Origin: Bacillota bacterium
GTDB taxonomy: Bacteria > Bacillota > Proteinivoracia > UBA4975
Length of the DNA stretch: 64,000 nucleotides
Direction of reading: 5' to 3'
Assembly (NCBI GenBank): GCA_012523545.1
Contig: JAAYIH010000027.1
Location: 62,001 to 126,000, forward strand
Shown: one piece after another, positions 42,400-51,238 of the stretch
Layout: each line of letters opens with the position of its first letter
Numbering within the stretch: position 1 is the first letter of the stretch
Made by a program: the position numbers and the translations under genes
Notes under the pieces: model-generated
Databases searched by the model: none
What the model saw: only the letters and a program-made list of their open reading frames with translations
Told to the model about the DNA's origin: nothing

Positions 42400-42861
42400 G
42401 TGAAGGACAAGAAATTCATCATCCTCGGCGACCGCGATGGCGTGCCCGGTCCGGCCATCGTGGAATGCGTCAAGTCCTTTGGCGGCGAGATAGTCTTCGC
42501 CACCACAGAATGCTTTGTCTGAACTGCGGCAGGAGCAATGGACCTGGAAAACCAGGCTCGCATCAAGGAATTGGCTGAAAAATACGGCCCGGAAAACCTG
42601 GTGGTTATCCTGGGCGGGGCCGAAGCGGAAGCTTCCGGCCTGGCAGCCGAGACCGTGAGCAACGGCGATCCCACCTTTGCAGGTCCATTGGCCGGAGTCC
42701 AGTTGGGACTCCCCGCATACCATATCTTCGAAGAGCCCATCAAGAGTCTGGTAGACGCGCAAGTCTACGACGAGCAGGTCAGCATGATGGAAATGGTCCT
42801 GGACGTCGACGCCATTGTCAAGGAAGTGGCCACCTATCGGGAGCAGTACAGCAAATACTAG
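42400..42861 (+). CDS. grdA: Glycine reductase selenoprotein A (GrdA), contains selenocysteine
   Basis: A 153-residue selenoprotein that carries the carboxymethyl-selenoether intermediate. The frame from GTG 42400 (AAAAAGGAGGTTGTATT upstream) is interrupted by TGA at 42520-42522 (codon 41) in the exact family context [14 protein letters not shown], so TGA is read as selenocysteine, and the gene would be missed or split by a standard translation. The N-terminus [16 protein letters not shown] is characteristic. A CCTGG/CCAGG hairpin 20 bases after the TGA is the probable SECIS. SelA-D are needed but are not in the window. Confidence 0.96.
42543..42556 (+). promoter_or_regulatory. Candidate SECIS hairpin of grdA
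   Basis: CCTGG (42543-42547) and CCAGG (42552-42556) pair around AAAA, 20 bases after the selenocysteine TGA, the distance expected for bacterial SECIS. Confidence 0.5.
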
Positions 42862-42876
42862 CCGGGGGGTGAGAGC

Positions 42877-44184
42877 ATGAGCAAGTTTCGTGTTGTCCAT
42901 TACCTCAACCAGTTTTTCGGCCAGGTCGGCGGCGAAGACAAGGCCAACATCCCTCCCTTTACCAAAGAGGGACCGGTTGGGCCGGGCATGGCGTTGCAGG
43001 GCATCCTGGGCGACGATGCCGAGATAGTCGCCACTGTTATCTGCGGCGACAGCTGGTTTAACGAAAATATCGAAGCGGCCAAGGCCCAGGTGCTGGAGCT
43101 CATTGCCGGTTATAAGCCCGACCTGGTCATTGCCGGCCCTGCTTTTAACGCAGGCCGCTACGGCATGGCCTGCGGAGCTGTGGCCGAAGCGGTCAGCCAA
43201 AACCTGGGGATACCGGTAATCTCCGGGATTTATCCCGAAAACCCCGGCCTGGAAATGTACCGGCGTCACGCCATGTTTGTTAAAACCGGGGACTCGGCTG
43301 CATCCATGCGCACGGCCTTGCCGGCCATGGGCAAACTGGCCCTGAAGGTGTTGAAGGGCGAAGAACTGGGCGCCCCCGAGGAGGAAGGCTATATCCCCCG
43401 GGGCATCCGCCAGAACATCGTGACTGAAAAGCGCGGCTCCCAGCGGGCGGTGGAAATGCTCCTGGCCAAGCTGCGGGGCGAAGAATACAAGACCGAGTAT
43501 CCCATGCCCCAGTTTGACCGGGTCGCTCCCAACCCCGCCTTGCGGGATGTGACCAAGGCCAAAATCGCCCTGGTTACATCCGGCGGCATTGTCCCCAAGG
43601 GCAATCCCGACCACATCGAATCTTCCAGCGCTTCCAAGTACGGCAAGTACAGCCTGGAGGGCGTCACTGACCTCACTGCTGAGACCCACGCCACCGCCCA
43701 CGGCGGCTACGACCCCGTCTACGCCAATGCCGACGCCGACCGCGTCCTGCCCGTGGATGTGCTGCGGGAACTGGAACAGGAAGGCAAAATCGGCTCGCTG
43801 CACCGGTACTTCTACGCCACTGTGGGCAACGGCACCTCGGTGGCCAATGCCAGGCGCTTTGCGGAGGAAATTGCCCGGGAATTGAAGCAGGACGGCGTGG
43901 ATGCCGTCATCCTTACCTCCACGTGAGGCACCTGCACTCGTTGCGGCGCAACGATGGTTAAGGAAATTGAAAGAGCTGGTCTGCCGGTGGTGCACATGTG
44001 TACCATCGTGCCCATTTCCCTGACGGTAGGGGCCAACCGGATTGTGCCCACCGTGGCCATTCCCCATCCCCTGGGCAACCCCGAGTTGCCCCCGGCCGAA
44101 GAGCGCGCCCTGCGCCGGCGCCTGGTGGAAAAGGCCCTGGAGGCGCTGACCACCGAAGTAGACGGCCAGACTGTCTTTGACTAA
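42877..44184 (+). CDS. grdB: Glycine reductase component B gamma subunit (GrdB), contains selenocysteine
   Basis: A 435-residue selenoprotein that attacks the substrate held by the GrdE pyruvoyl group. The frame from ATG 42877 is interrupted by TGA 43924-43926 (codon 350) in the context LTST-U-GTCTRCGATMVKE, matching the known UxxCxxC motif of GrdB, so it encodes selenocysteine. The N-terminus RVVHYLNQFFGQVGGEDKA and ICGDSWF are family hallmarks. A CGTTGC/GCAACG hairpin 12 bases after the TGA is the likely SECIS. Two GC-rich hairpins separate it from grdC. Confidence 0.96.
43939..43953 (+). promoter_or_regulatory. Candidate SECIS hairpin of grdB
   Basis: CGTTGC (43939-43944) pairs with GCAACG (43948-43953) around GGC, 12 bases after the TGA. 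Confidence 0.5.
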
Positions 44185-44186
44185 GC

Positions 44187-44249
44187 GCGGCGGGCGGTGT
44201 TCCCGCCGCCGACAAGCTAGAAAAAGGGGCTGTCCTGGGGCAGCCCCTT
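44187..44249 (+). other. Two hairpins between grdB and grdC
   Basis: GCGGCGGG/CCCGCCGC (44187-44194, 44202-44209) and AAGGGGCTG/CAGCCCCTT (44224-44232, 44241-44249). Neither is followed by a T tract, so full termination is unlikely; they may mark RNA processing or protect the upstream mRNA. Confidence 0.6.
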
Positions 44250-44267
44250 GCATCGGGAGGGATACAA

Positions 44268-45797
44268 GTGGATTATCCAGTAATCAAAGGGGCGGCCTAC
44301 GCCCTGGTGCATGCCCCCAATTTACTGCTCAGCCAGGGTTCTACCCAGTGCCTGGAACGGGCCAAAAATCCCGATTCCCAGTACCTGAAGGATTTGCCCG
44401 GCCGGTTGCGCTGCTATCAGGAGGCGGTAAACTATGCGCCCAACCAGGTATTCATCGGCAACCTGCACCCTGACTCCCTGGCGGACATGGCCAGGCCCTG
44501 GTATGAAAATTCTCCCCAGGGGCGGGCCGAAGGCAAGTTCGGCGAAATCATGGCAGAGGATTATTTCTATGGCCTGCTGAAAATCTGCGATTCCTTCGAC
44601 CTGGTCATGCTGGAGCAGGACTTCGCCCGGCAGGTCAGGGAAAAATTGGCCGGCCATCCCCTCTTCGCCGCCGACGCCGCCGCCATCGGCGACGGCGCCG
44701 AGGAGGCGGAAATCCGGAAGCGCATTGACGAACAGGGTGCCGAGGCCCTCTGGCTGGACGGTAAGCTGGTGGGCTGCGTCAAGCGTGCCCACGACTGGGA
44801 TGTCAACCTTAACGCGCACGTAATGCTGGAAAACCTGTCCGTCAAGGCTTCGGCAGTGCTGGCTCTCAAAAACCTGCTGGCCAGGCACCAGGTCAATCCC
44901 GAGGCAGTGGACTATATCATCGAATGCTCGGAAGAAGCCTGCGGCGACGTCAACCAGCGTGGCGGCGGCAACTTTGCCAAGGCCGTCGGCGAGGTTTGCC
45001 GGTGCGTCAACGCCACCGGCAGCGACGTGCGGGCATTTTGCGCAGCGCCGGCCCACGCCCTGGTCCAGGCGGCCGGCCTGGTTCAGGCTGGTATATATGA
45101 CAACGTGGTCGTCGTCGCCGGCGGCGCCACAGCCAAGCTGGGCATGAACGGCAAAGACCACGTGGCCAAGGGATTGCCGGTGCTGGAAGATATGCTTGGG
45201 GCCTTTGCCGTCCTGGTCAGCAAAAACGACGGCGTCAACCCCGTTATCCGCACCGACTGCATCGGCCGGCACAACATCGGCCGCGGTTCGGCGCCCCAGG
45301 CGGTTATCGAGGCGCTGGTTACCGATCCCCTGGACAAAATCGGCCTCAAGATTACCGATGTCGACAAGTTCTCGGTGGAAATGCAGAACCCGGAAATCAC
45401 CATGCCCGCCGGGGCCGGGGATGTCCCCGCCGCCAACTACAAGATGATTGGCGCCCTGGGGGTCAAGCGGGGAGATATTGAGCGCCAGGACCTGGCTGCT
45501 TTTGTGGAGAAACACGGCATGCCGGGCTTTGCTCCCACCCAGGGTCATATCCCCTCGGGCGTGCCCTTCATCGGCCATGCCCGGGAAATGATGCTGGCCG
45601 GTGAAATGCAGCGGGCAATGATCGTCGGCAAGGGCAGCCTTTTCCTGGCCCGGATGACCAACCTCTTTGACGGCGTCTCCTTCCTCATCGAGGCCAATAC
45701 CGGCACAGTCAGCGGCGGCCACGACATGGAAGCCGTTAAGAAAGTTGTGGCCCAGGCCATGCGCCGCGTGGCGGAGCAACTCCTGGAAAACCAATAA
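44268..45797 (+). CDS. grdC: Glycine reductase component C beta subunit (GrdC)
   Basis: A 509-residue subunit of component C, the complex that releases acetyl phosphate from the acetyl-thioester formed on GrdA's partner. The second half is related to ketoacyl-synthase (FabH-like) proteins, for example IIECSEEACGDVNQRGGGNFAK and the cysteine in VRAFCAAPAHALVQAAGLV. The N-terminus VIKGAAYALVHAPNLL is typical of GrdC. GTG 44268 follows GGGAGGGATACAA. It is 13 bases upstream of grdD. Confidence 0.94.
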   Translation: MDYPVIKGAAYALVHAPNLLLSQGSTQCLERAKNPDSQYLKDLPGRLRCYQEAVNYAPNQVFIGNLHPDSLADMARPWYENSPQGRAEGKFGEIMAEDYFYGLLKICDSFDLVMLEQDFARQVREKLAGHPLFAADAAAIGDGAEEAEIRKRIDEQGAEALWLDGKLVGCVKRAHDWDVNLNAHVMLENLSVKASAVLALKNLLARHQVNPEAVDYIIECSEEACGDVNQRGGGNFAKAVGEVCRCVNATGSDVRAFCAAPAHALVQAAGLVQAGIYDNVVVVAGGATAKLGMNGKDHVAKGLPVLEDMLGAFAVLVSKNDGVNPVIRTDCIGRHNIGRGSAPQAVIEALVTDPLDKIGLKITDVDKFSVEMQNPEITMPAGAGDVPAANYKMIGALGVKRGDIERQDLAAFVEKHGMPGFAPTQGHIPSGVPFIGHAREMMLAGEMQRAMIVGKGSLFLARMTNLFDGVSFLIEANTGTVSGGHDMEAVKKVVAQAMRRVAEQLLENQ

Positions 45798-45810
45798 GGG
45801 GGTGGCACAG

Positions 45811-46950
45811 GTGACCAACCCACAAGTCATGGCGGGAGAAATATTTGCCCGGCTGGCCGACGCCCTGGAAACGGGCACCTTCGGCGCTCAGGCAACCGTA
45901 GCCCTCACCACCCTGGGCAGCGAACTGGGCCCAGAAGAGCTGGTGCGGGGCGCTGAAATGGCAGTGGCACAGGACCCAGGGCTTAAAGTAATTTTAATCG
46001 GCCCCAGGGTTGAGACCGAGCTCCCGGTTATGGAGTGCGCCTGCGAGGCTGACGCCCACAGGATTATGGAGGAACTCCTGGCCGCGGGCAAAGCCGACGC
46101 CGCCGTCACCCTGCACTACAACTTCCCCCTGGGCGTGTCCACCGTGGGCCGGGTTGTTACTCCCGCCCGGGGCAAGCCCATGTTCATTGCCACCACCACC
46201 GGCGCCACGGCATCTGACCGGGTGGAGGCCATGGTCCTCAACGCCGTCGCCGGCATTGCCGTGGCCAAGTCTATGGGGATTCCCCGGCCCAGGCTGGGCG
46301 TCCTCAATGTGGAAGGGGCGCGGCAGGTGGAACGCATCCTGAAAAACCTGGCTGCCCAGGGTTATTCCATTGAATTTTCCCAGTCTGTGCGCAGCGACGG
46401 CGGCAGCGTGTTGCGGGGCAACGACCTCCTCACCGGCAGCGCCGATGTAGTTGTCTGCGATACCCTCACCGGCAACCTGCTGATGAAGCTGTTCTCCGCC
46501 TTTACCAGCGGCGGTACCTATGAGACGCTGGGCTGGGGCTACGGTCCCGGGGTGGGAGCAGGATTTGCGAAGATCATCAATATCATCTCCCGGGCTTCGG
46601 GAGCGCCGGTGGTGGCCGGCGCCATCCAGTATGCCGCCAGCTGCAGCAAAGGCAACCTGCCCCACGTTGCGCAAGCGGAATTCCAGGCGGCGGAACGGGC
46701 CGGTTTGGCGGCGCTATTGACCAAAACCGAAAAGCCGCAGGTGCAGGAGCTGGCGCCCCCGCCCAGGAAGCCCGTCACCGAAGAAATTGCCGGTATCGAC
46801 ATCCTGGAATTGGAGAACGCCGTCGGCGCCCTGTGGGCCGAAAACATCTATGCCGAAACGGGCATGGGCTGCGCCGGCCCCGTCATCCTGGTGGCGCCCG
46901 CAGACGCGGAAAAAGCCAGGGCAATCCTGGCCGGGAAAAACTACATTTAA
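45811..46950 (+). CDS. grdD: Glycine reductase component C alpha subunit (GrdD)
   Basis: A 379-residue PlsX/phosphotransacylase-related subunit that uses phosphate to release acetyl phosphate, from which acetate kinase makes ATP. The fold is recognised from IGPRVE, TLHYNFPLGVSTVGRVVTPA, and DVVVCDTLTGNLLMKLFSA, and an ENIYAETGMGCAGPVI motif near the C-terminus contains the cysteine considered catalytic in GrdD. GTG 45811 has AGGGGGTGGCACAG upstream. It is the last gene of the operon; a strong terminator follows. Confidence 0.93.
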   Translation: MTNPQVMAGEIFARLADALETGTFGAQATVALTTLGSELGPEELVRGAEMAVAQDPGLKVILIGPRVETELPVMECACEADAHRIMEELLAAGKADAAVTLHYNFPLGVSTVGRVVTPARGKPMFIATTTGATASDRVEAMVLNAVAGIAVAKSMGIPRPRLGVLNVEGARQVERILKNLAAQGYSIEFSQSVRSDGGSVLRGNDLLTGSADVVVCDTLTGNLLMKLFSAFTSGGTYETLGWGYGPGVGAGFAKIINIISRASGAPVVAGAIQYAASCSKGNLPHVAQAEFQAAERAGLAALLTKTEKPQVQELAPPPRKPVTEEIAGIDILELENAVGALWAENIYAETGMGCAGPVILVAPADAEKARAILAGKNYI

Positions 46951-46960
46951 AAGCTGCAAC

Positions 46961-46990
46961 GCCCCGGCAGGCGAATCTGCCGGGGCATTA
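46961..46990 (+). terminator. Terminator of the grd operon
   Basis: GCCCCGGCAG (46961-46970) pairs with CTGCCGGGGC (46977-46986) around GCGAAT; ATTATGTTT follows, a weak T tract but a very stable stem. Confidence 0.85.
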
Positions 46991-47012
46991 TGTTTATAGT
47001 ATGATGCCAGCC

Positions 47013-47060
47013 GTCCCCGAAAGCGCGGGGTTGCCCCTAAGCGGCGCTACTTTCAGGGAC
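47013..47060 (+). ncRNA. Candidate nested RNA structure upstream of the acetyltransferase gene
   Basis: Four nested pairings can be drawn: GTCCC/GGGAC (47013-47017, 47056-47060), GAAAG/CTTTC (47019-47023, 47050-47054), CGC with GCG (47024-47026, 47041-47043 or 47044-47046) and GGGG/CCCC (47027-47030, 47034-47037). It lies after the grd terminator and 96 bases before the next start codon. I recognise no class and cannot test covariation. Confidence 0.35.
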
Positions 47061-47122
47061 AGCACAGATATATTTTGGGGCCTGGCCAATTTCTGTCGCT
47101 GGGTTATCGGCGGCAGATGTTT

Positions 47123-47128
47123 TATAAT
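47123..47128 (+). promoter_or_regulatory. -10 element for the acetyltransferase gene
   Basis: TATAAT at 47123-47128; no good -35 at the right distance. Confidence 0.4.
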
Positions 47129-47155
47129 GGTGCTGAGTAAGGGTGGTGGAAGCAA

Positions 47156-47668
47156 ATGCGAATTGAAAGAATTGCCGATGCCAGATTAAAATCCCTGTAT
47201 GCCGAAAAGGTGCTGCGACAGTTGCCAGACTGGTTTGGCATTGAGGCTGCCCTCCTGGAGTACGTTGCCGGGGTGGCGCCCCTGCCCTATTGGGCGGCTA
47301 TGGACGGAGAAGAATGCGTAGGATTTATCGCCGTCAAAATTCATTACGCCCATACCGGGGATATCTATGTCATGGGAGTGTTGCCGGAGTGCCACCGGCG
47401 GGGAATCGGCCGCCGGCTGATGGCCGCCGCCGAAGCGTATTTCCGGCAACAGGGCTGTAAATATGCCATCGTCAAGACCCTGAGCGAGCGGGCGAATTCC
47501 GAACATTACGAGCGCACCCGCCAGTTCTATCTTAATGTTGGGTTCGAGCCCCTCATCACTCTCACAGAGATGTGGGATGAACACAACCCCTGCCTGATCA
47601 TGATCAAGGTACTGCAAGGCGTACCCGGCTGCACCCTTGTCCCCTCTTTTCCCTGCCGGGAAAAATAG
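47156..47668 (+). CDS. GNAT family N-acetyltransferase
   Basis: A 170-residue acetyl-CoA-dependent acyltransferase. Motif A is clear: IYVMGVLPECHRRGIGRRLMAAAEAYFRQQG (beta4 followed by the pyrophosphate-binding loop RRGIGRR). Motif B is HYERTRQFYLNVGFEPL. ATG 47156 follows GGGTGGTGGAAGCAA. It stands alone; the substrate is unknown. Confidence 0.9.
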   Translation: MRIERIADARLKSLYAEKVLRQLPDWFGIEAALLEYVAGVAPLPYWAAMDGEECVGFIAVKIHYAHTGDIYVMGVLPECHRRGIGRRLMAAAEAYFRQQGCKYAIVKTLSERANSEHYERTRQFYLNVGFEPLITLTEMWDEHNPCLIMIKVLQGVPGCTLVPSFPCREK

Positions 47669-47707
47669 GGTATATTATATGCAGTCCAAAGCAGGGGAGG
47701 AAACAGT

Positions 47708-48817
47708 GTGCGGCGCAGGCGCCAGTTGAAACGCTCGAACCTCATAATGTATGCCTTAATCGTCCTGGGGCTGATTCTGTCCCTCAGCGCTCCCCGCATC
47801 CCCCGCCTCATCGAAGGGGGCTACTCCCGGTCATTGTACAGGTGGCTGAGCGGGCCCCTGAGCCGGTTGACGGGCATCTTTCCCTTTTCCCTGGCCGAGA
47901 CCCTGACGGTGGGGCTGGTGCTCATAGGTTTGTTCAGGCTCGTTGCGCTGGTCCGCCGGTTGCGCAAGGCCCCCGGCAATACTGTGCGAAAAATACCCCG
48001 GGCCCTGGGGCGCCTGGCCCTGGCCCTGGTCGTGGTCTGGGTTGCCTTCAACATGCTGTGGGGGCTCAATTACAGCCGCCTGCCCTTTGCGGACATTGCG
48101 GGCCTGCCGGTGCAGCCTGGGACAGCGGCTGAGCTAAAAGAGCTGGCCCTGTACCTGACGGAGCGGGCCAATGATCTGCGCGCAAATGTCAGCGAGGATG
48201 ACCGCGGCGTAATGATGCTGGCCGACGGCGTCAGGGGGGCCCTGGCCCGGGCCGACCGGGGCTTTGCCCTGGCGGCCAAAATTTACCCCGCGCTGGGCGG
48301 CCTGTACGGCCGGCCCAAGGGCGTGCTGCTTTCCAGACTGTGGTCGTATACCGGCATCACGGGTATGTACTTTCCCTTCACCGCCGAAGCCAACGTCAAC
48401 ATCGACATTCCTCACTTTATGCTTCCCGCCACCGCCGCCCACGAAATGGCTCACCAGCGGGGCTTTGCCCGGGAGGACGAGGCCAACTTTCTGGCATACT
48501 TCGCGTGTTCCCTGCACCCCGATGCCGATTTTCAGTACTCGGGGACGATGCTGGCCCTGCTCAACACCATGTCGGCCCTGTACCGGGCCGACCCCGATGC
48601 TTACGCGGAGGTGCGGGAGCTGTACAGCCCCGGCCTCAACCGGGATCTCCGGGACTGGGCCGAGTACTGGCGACGCCATGAGGGCCCTGTGGAAAGGGCA
48701 TCCAACAAGATCAACGACTCTTACCTCAAGGCCAACCGCCAGCCGGACGGGGTGCAAAGTTACGGCAGGATGGTGGACTTGCTGCTGGCCATGTACCGCC
48801 AGGGTAAAATTAATTAA
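47708..48817 (+). CDS. DUF3810-like membrane protein with HExxH metallopeptidase motif
   Basis: A 369-residue protein. Three hydrophobic segments occupy the first ~125 residues (about 13-28, 60-80, 103-120). The soluble C-terminal part carries HEMAHQRG (HExxH plus QRG), preceded by FPFTAEANVNIDIP and followed by REDEANFLAYFACSLHPD, which matches DUF3810 proteins, presumed zinc metallopeptidases. GTG 47708 (or 47706 in another frame) follows AGGGGAGGAAACA. No partner gene is adjacent. The substrate is unknown. Confidence 0.82.
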   Translation: MRRRRQLKRSNLIMYALIVLGLILSLSAPRIPRLIEGGYSRSLYRWLSGPLSRLTGIFPFSLAETLTVGLVLIGLFRLVALVRRLRKAPGNTVRKIPRALGRLALALVVVWVAFNMLWGLNYSRLPFADIAGLPVQPGTAAELKELALYLTERANDLRANVSEDDRGVMMLADGVRGALARADRGFALAAKIYPALGGLYGRPKGVLLSRLWSYTGITGMYFPFTAEANVNIDIPHFMLPATAAHEMAHQRGFAREDEANFLAYFACSLHPDADFQYSGTMLALLNTMSALYRADPDAYAEVRELYSPGLNRDLRDWAEYWRRHEGPVERASNKINDSYLKANRQPDGVQSYGRMVDLLLAMYRQGKIN

Positions 48818-49030
48818 CGGGACCGGAAAAGGCAAGTATAAAATGGCATGACAAATACGCGTTAGAACAGCGAAGAGAAGTGCCGCCTCTCCCTTTTCAT
48901 ATTGCCGGGACAGAAGATTAATCTCGAATTGATAACCAAGCATAACCGTACACGGGGAATTTCTTTCGAGTTGCCAGGCAGGCAGGGAAAGGCATTTCCA
49001 GGCAAAATCAGTTAGGCGAATAATATCTTA
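48818..49030. other. Intergenic region without recognised gene
   Basis: Between the DUF3810 gene and the feo promoter there are 213 bases with no credible coding frame. They contain a TATAAA-like element near 48838, a GAGA/TCTC mini-hairpin near 48876-48892, and end at a clear terminator (49031). A short untranslated transcript could end there, but no promoter is convincing. Confidence 0.4.
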
Positions 49031-49052
49031 ACCGGCTGCGTGCCGGTTTTTT
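49031..49052 (+). terminator. Terminator upstream of feoA
   Basis: ACCGGC (49031-49036) pairs with GCCGGT (49042-49047) around TGCGT, followed by a T run. Confidence 0.85.
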
Positions 49053-49065
49053 ATACATGAAATAC

Positions 49066-49094
49066 TTGACGAAATTGGTCAGGGATGCTTTAAT
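49066..49094 (+). promoter_or_regulatory. Sigma-A promoter of the feo operon
   Basis: TTGACG (49066-49071) and TTTAAT (49089-49094), spacer 17 bases. Confidence 0.8.
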
Positions 49095-49105
49095 AGAGGC
49101 GTAGT

Positions 49106-49120
49106 TGAAAATTATTCTCA
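49106..49120 (+). promoter_or_regulatory. Fur box overlapping the feo transcription start
   Basis: TGAAAATTATTCTCA matches 12 of 14 defined positions of the 7-1-7 Fur consensus TGATAATnATTATCA. It lies about 12 bases after the -10, where a bound repressor would block transcription, as expected for an iron-uptake operon. Confidence 0.75.
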
Positions 49121-49136
49121 ATTTGGAGGTGGCCCC

Positions 49137-49367
49137 ATGACCCTTGCCGATGTCAAACAAGGGCAGAAAATCGTCATCCGGCACATAGCCGATCCTCTGG
49201 TGCGGGTTCAGGCCATCAGGTTCGGCATTGCCGAGGGTGCAGAAGTCACGTGCTCCTCGGTAATCGCCTCCGGCCCGATTACTGTGAAAAAAAACATGCA
49301 GGAAATAGCAGTGGGGCGCGGCCTGGCCAAAAAGATCCGCGTTAGCCCCGTTGAAGATAAAATATAG
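49137..49367 (+). CDS. feoA: Ferrous iron transport protein A
   Basis: A 76-residue SH3-like protein required for FeoB-dependent Fe2+ uptake. TLADVKQGQKIVI, RVQAIRFGIAEGAEV and the central PITVKKNMQEIAVGRGLAKKI follow the FeoA pattern. ATG 49137 is preceded by TTTGGAGGTGGCCCC. It is the first gene of a Fur-controlled operon. Confidence 0.95.
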   Translation: MTLADVKQGQKIVIRHIADPLVRVQAIRFGIAEGAEVTCSSVIASGPITVKKNMQEIAVGRGLAKKIRVSPVEDKI

Positions 49368-49381
49368 AAAGGGATGGCGGC

Positions 49382-51238
49382 ATGCAACATTGCCATGACA
49401 TTAACAAAGCCATTGCAATCCCCGCTGGCGCCCGCAAAATTGTATTGGTGGGCAACCCCAATGTGGGCAAATCCGTATTTTTTAACGCTCTGACGGGGCT
49501 GTACGTCGACGTTTCCAATTTTCCCGGCACCACGGTGGAAATAAGTTACGGCCCCCTGGGGCGGGATGTAGTCATCGATACCCCCGGGGTTTACGGCATT
49601 TCTTCTTTCAACGACGAGGAAAAGGTGGCCAGGGACGTAATTCTCGATGCCGATATCGTCCTCAACATCGTCGACGCCTGTCACCTGGAGCGGGACCTCT
49701 TTCTCACCCTGCAGGTCATCGATACCGGCAAGCCGGTGGTGGTGGCCCTGAACATGATGGACGAGGCCAAGGCCAGGAAGCGCATGGTGGATGTGGACTT
49801 GCTCAGCGACTTGCTGGGAGTGCCGGTTATTCCCACCGTGGCAACCCGGAAGTCGGGCATCGACCAGGTCAAGGCCGCTCTGGACAGCGCCCGCCCGGGC
49901 ATAATCGACCACGAGCTCGCGCAACACCTGGCTGCGCTGCAAAACCGGGTGGCCAAGCAGGGGGACGCCCTGCTTATACTGGAAGACGATCCCCATGTGG
50001 CGGAGTACCACGGCGTCGAACCTGGCGGCATGCGGGAAGAGATCTACCGGCGTCGCCGCCGGCGGGTCGACGATATCGTCCGCCACGCAGTGAAAGAAGA
50101 GTGCGCGAAAGTTTCCTTTCGGGAGCGCCTGGGCCAGTGGATGATGCGGCCCTTCCCCGGCATTCCCATCCTTATGGCCGTCCTGGCGGCAGCCTACTGG
50201 CTCATCGGGGTTTTTGTCGCCCAGACGGTGGTGGAGATTACCGAAGAGGTAATCATGAGCCAGTACTACTATAACTTTATAATGAGACTGGTTACCCGTT
50301 TCATTGCCGCGGATTCCGCTCTCGGCGCCATACTGGCGGGAGAATTTGGCCTCCTGACCATGACGCCCATTTACCTCTTTGGCTTGCTGTTGCCCCTGGT
50401 GGTCGGCTTTTACCTGTTTCTGTCGGCCATGGAGGATTCCGGTTACCTGCCCCGGGTGGCCACCCTTACAGACAGGGCGCTGACGGGAATCGGCCTCAAC
50501 GGCCGGGCCATAATTCCCATTATCCTGGGATTCGGCTGCGTTACCATGGCGACCATAACCACCCGGCTGCTGGGCTCCCGGCGAGAGCGGGTCATTGCCA
50601 CTGCCCTGCTGGGGATTACCATTCCCTGTTCCGCCCAGCTGGGCGTCATCGCCGGCCTGATTTCCCCGCTGGGCCCGGGCTATATAGTCATCTATGTCGT
50701 CACCATTGTGGCGGTCTTTGGCCTGGTGGGCCGGGGGCTCCACAGAGTATTGCCCGGGGAATCCACGCACCTGCTCATCGACCTGCCGCCGCTGCGCCTG
50801 CCCCGGCTGGAAAACGTGCTAAAAAAGACCTTCCACCGGACGTGGCATTTTCTCAGCGAGGCTGCGCCCCTCTTTGCCCTGGGCGCCCTGCTCATCACAG
50901 TGTTGCAACTGACGGGGCTGCTGGATGTTTTCCAAAACATCATGGCGCCGGTGACCACCGGCCTGTTGAGGCTGCCCCGGGAGACGGCCACCGCCTTCAT
51001 CATGGGTATCATGCGCCGGGACTTTGGCGCCGCAGGCCTGTACGATATAAACCTGACACCTGTGCAAACCCTGGTGGCCCTGGTCACCATAACCCTGTTT
51101 GTGCCCTGCATCGCTTCGGTCATGATAATCTTTAAAGAGCGGACCTGGAAGGAAAGCGCGGCCATTTGGGCGGGCTCTTTTGTCACCGCTTTCCTGACGG
51201 GCGGCATCCTGGCCTGGCTTATGGGGTGGCTGGCATGA
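49382..51238 (+). CDS. feoB: Ferrous iron transporter FeoB
   Basis: A 618-residue GTP-dependent Fe2+ permease. The N-terminal G domain has GNPNVGKSVFFNALTG (G1), FPGTTVE (G2), DTPGVYGI (G3), NMMDEAK (G4), then a helical spacer and eight or so membrane segments with the two Gate motifs, including GFGCVTMATITTR and IPCSAQLGVIAGL, and the C-terminal FVPCIASV. The N-terminus has HCHD, possibly metal-binding. ATG 49382 is 14 bases after feoA. A zinc-ribbon-like gene overlaps its stop. Confidence 0.96.
   Translation: MQHCHDINKAIAIPAGARKIVLVGNPNVGKSVFFNALTGLYVDVSNFPGTTVEISYGPLGRDVVIDTPGVYGISSFNDEEKVARDVILDADIVLNIVDACHLERDLFLTLQVIDTGKPVVVALNMMDEAKARKRMVDVDLLSDLLGVPVIPTVATRKSGIDQVKAALDSARPGIIDHELAQHLAALQNRVAKQGDALLILEDDPHVAEYHGVEPGGMREEIYRRRRRRVDDIVRHAVKEECAKVSFRERLGQWMMRPFPGIPILMAVLAAAYWLIGVFVAQTVVEITEEVIMSQYYYNFIMRLVTRFIAADSALGAILAGEFGLLTMTPIYLFGLLLPLVVGFYLFLSAMEDSGYLPRVATLTDRALTGIGLNGRAIIPIILGFGCVTMATITTRLLGSRRERVIATALLGITIPCSAQLGVIAGLISPLGPGYIVIYVVTIVAVFGLVGRGLHRVLPGESTHLLIDLPPLRLPRLENVLKKTFHRTWHFLSEAAPLFALGALLITVLQLTGLLDVFQNIMAPVTTGLLRLPRETATAFIMGIMRRDFGAAGLYDINLTPVQTLVALVTITLFVPCIASVMIIFKERTWKESAAIWAGSFVTAFLTGGILAWLMGWLA

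Noticed and set aside
42400..44184. grdA and grdB as frameshifted or nonsense pseudogenes
   Set aside because: Both TGA codons sit at the known selenocysteine positions, with intact flanking motifs and hairpins; all other operon genes are intact.
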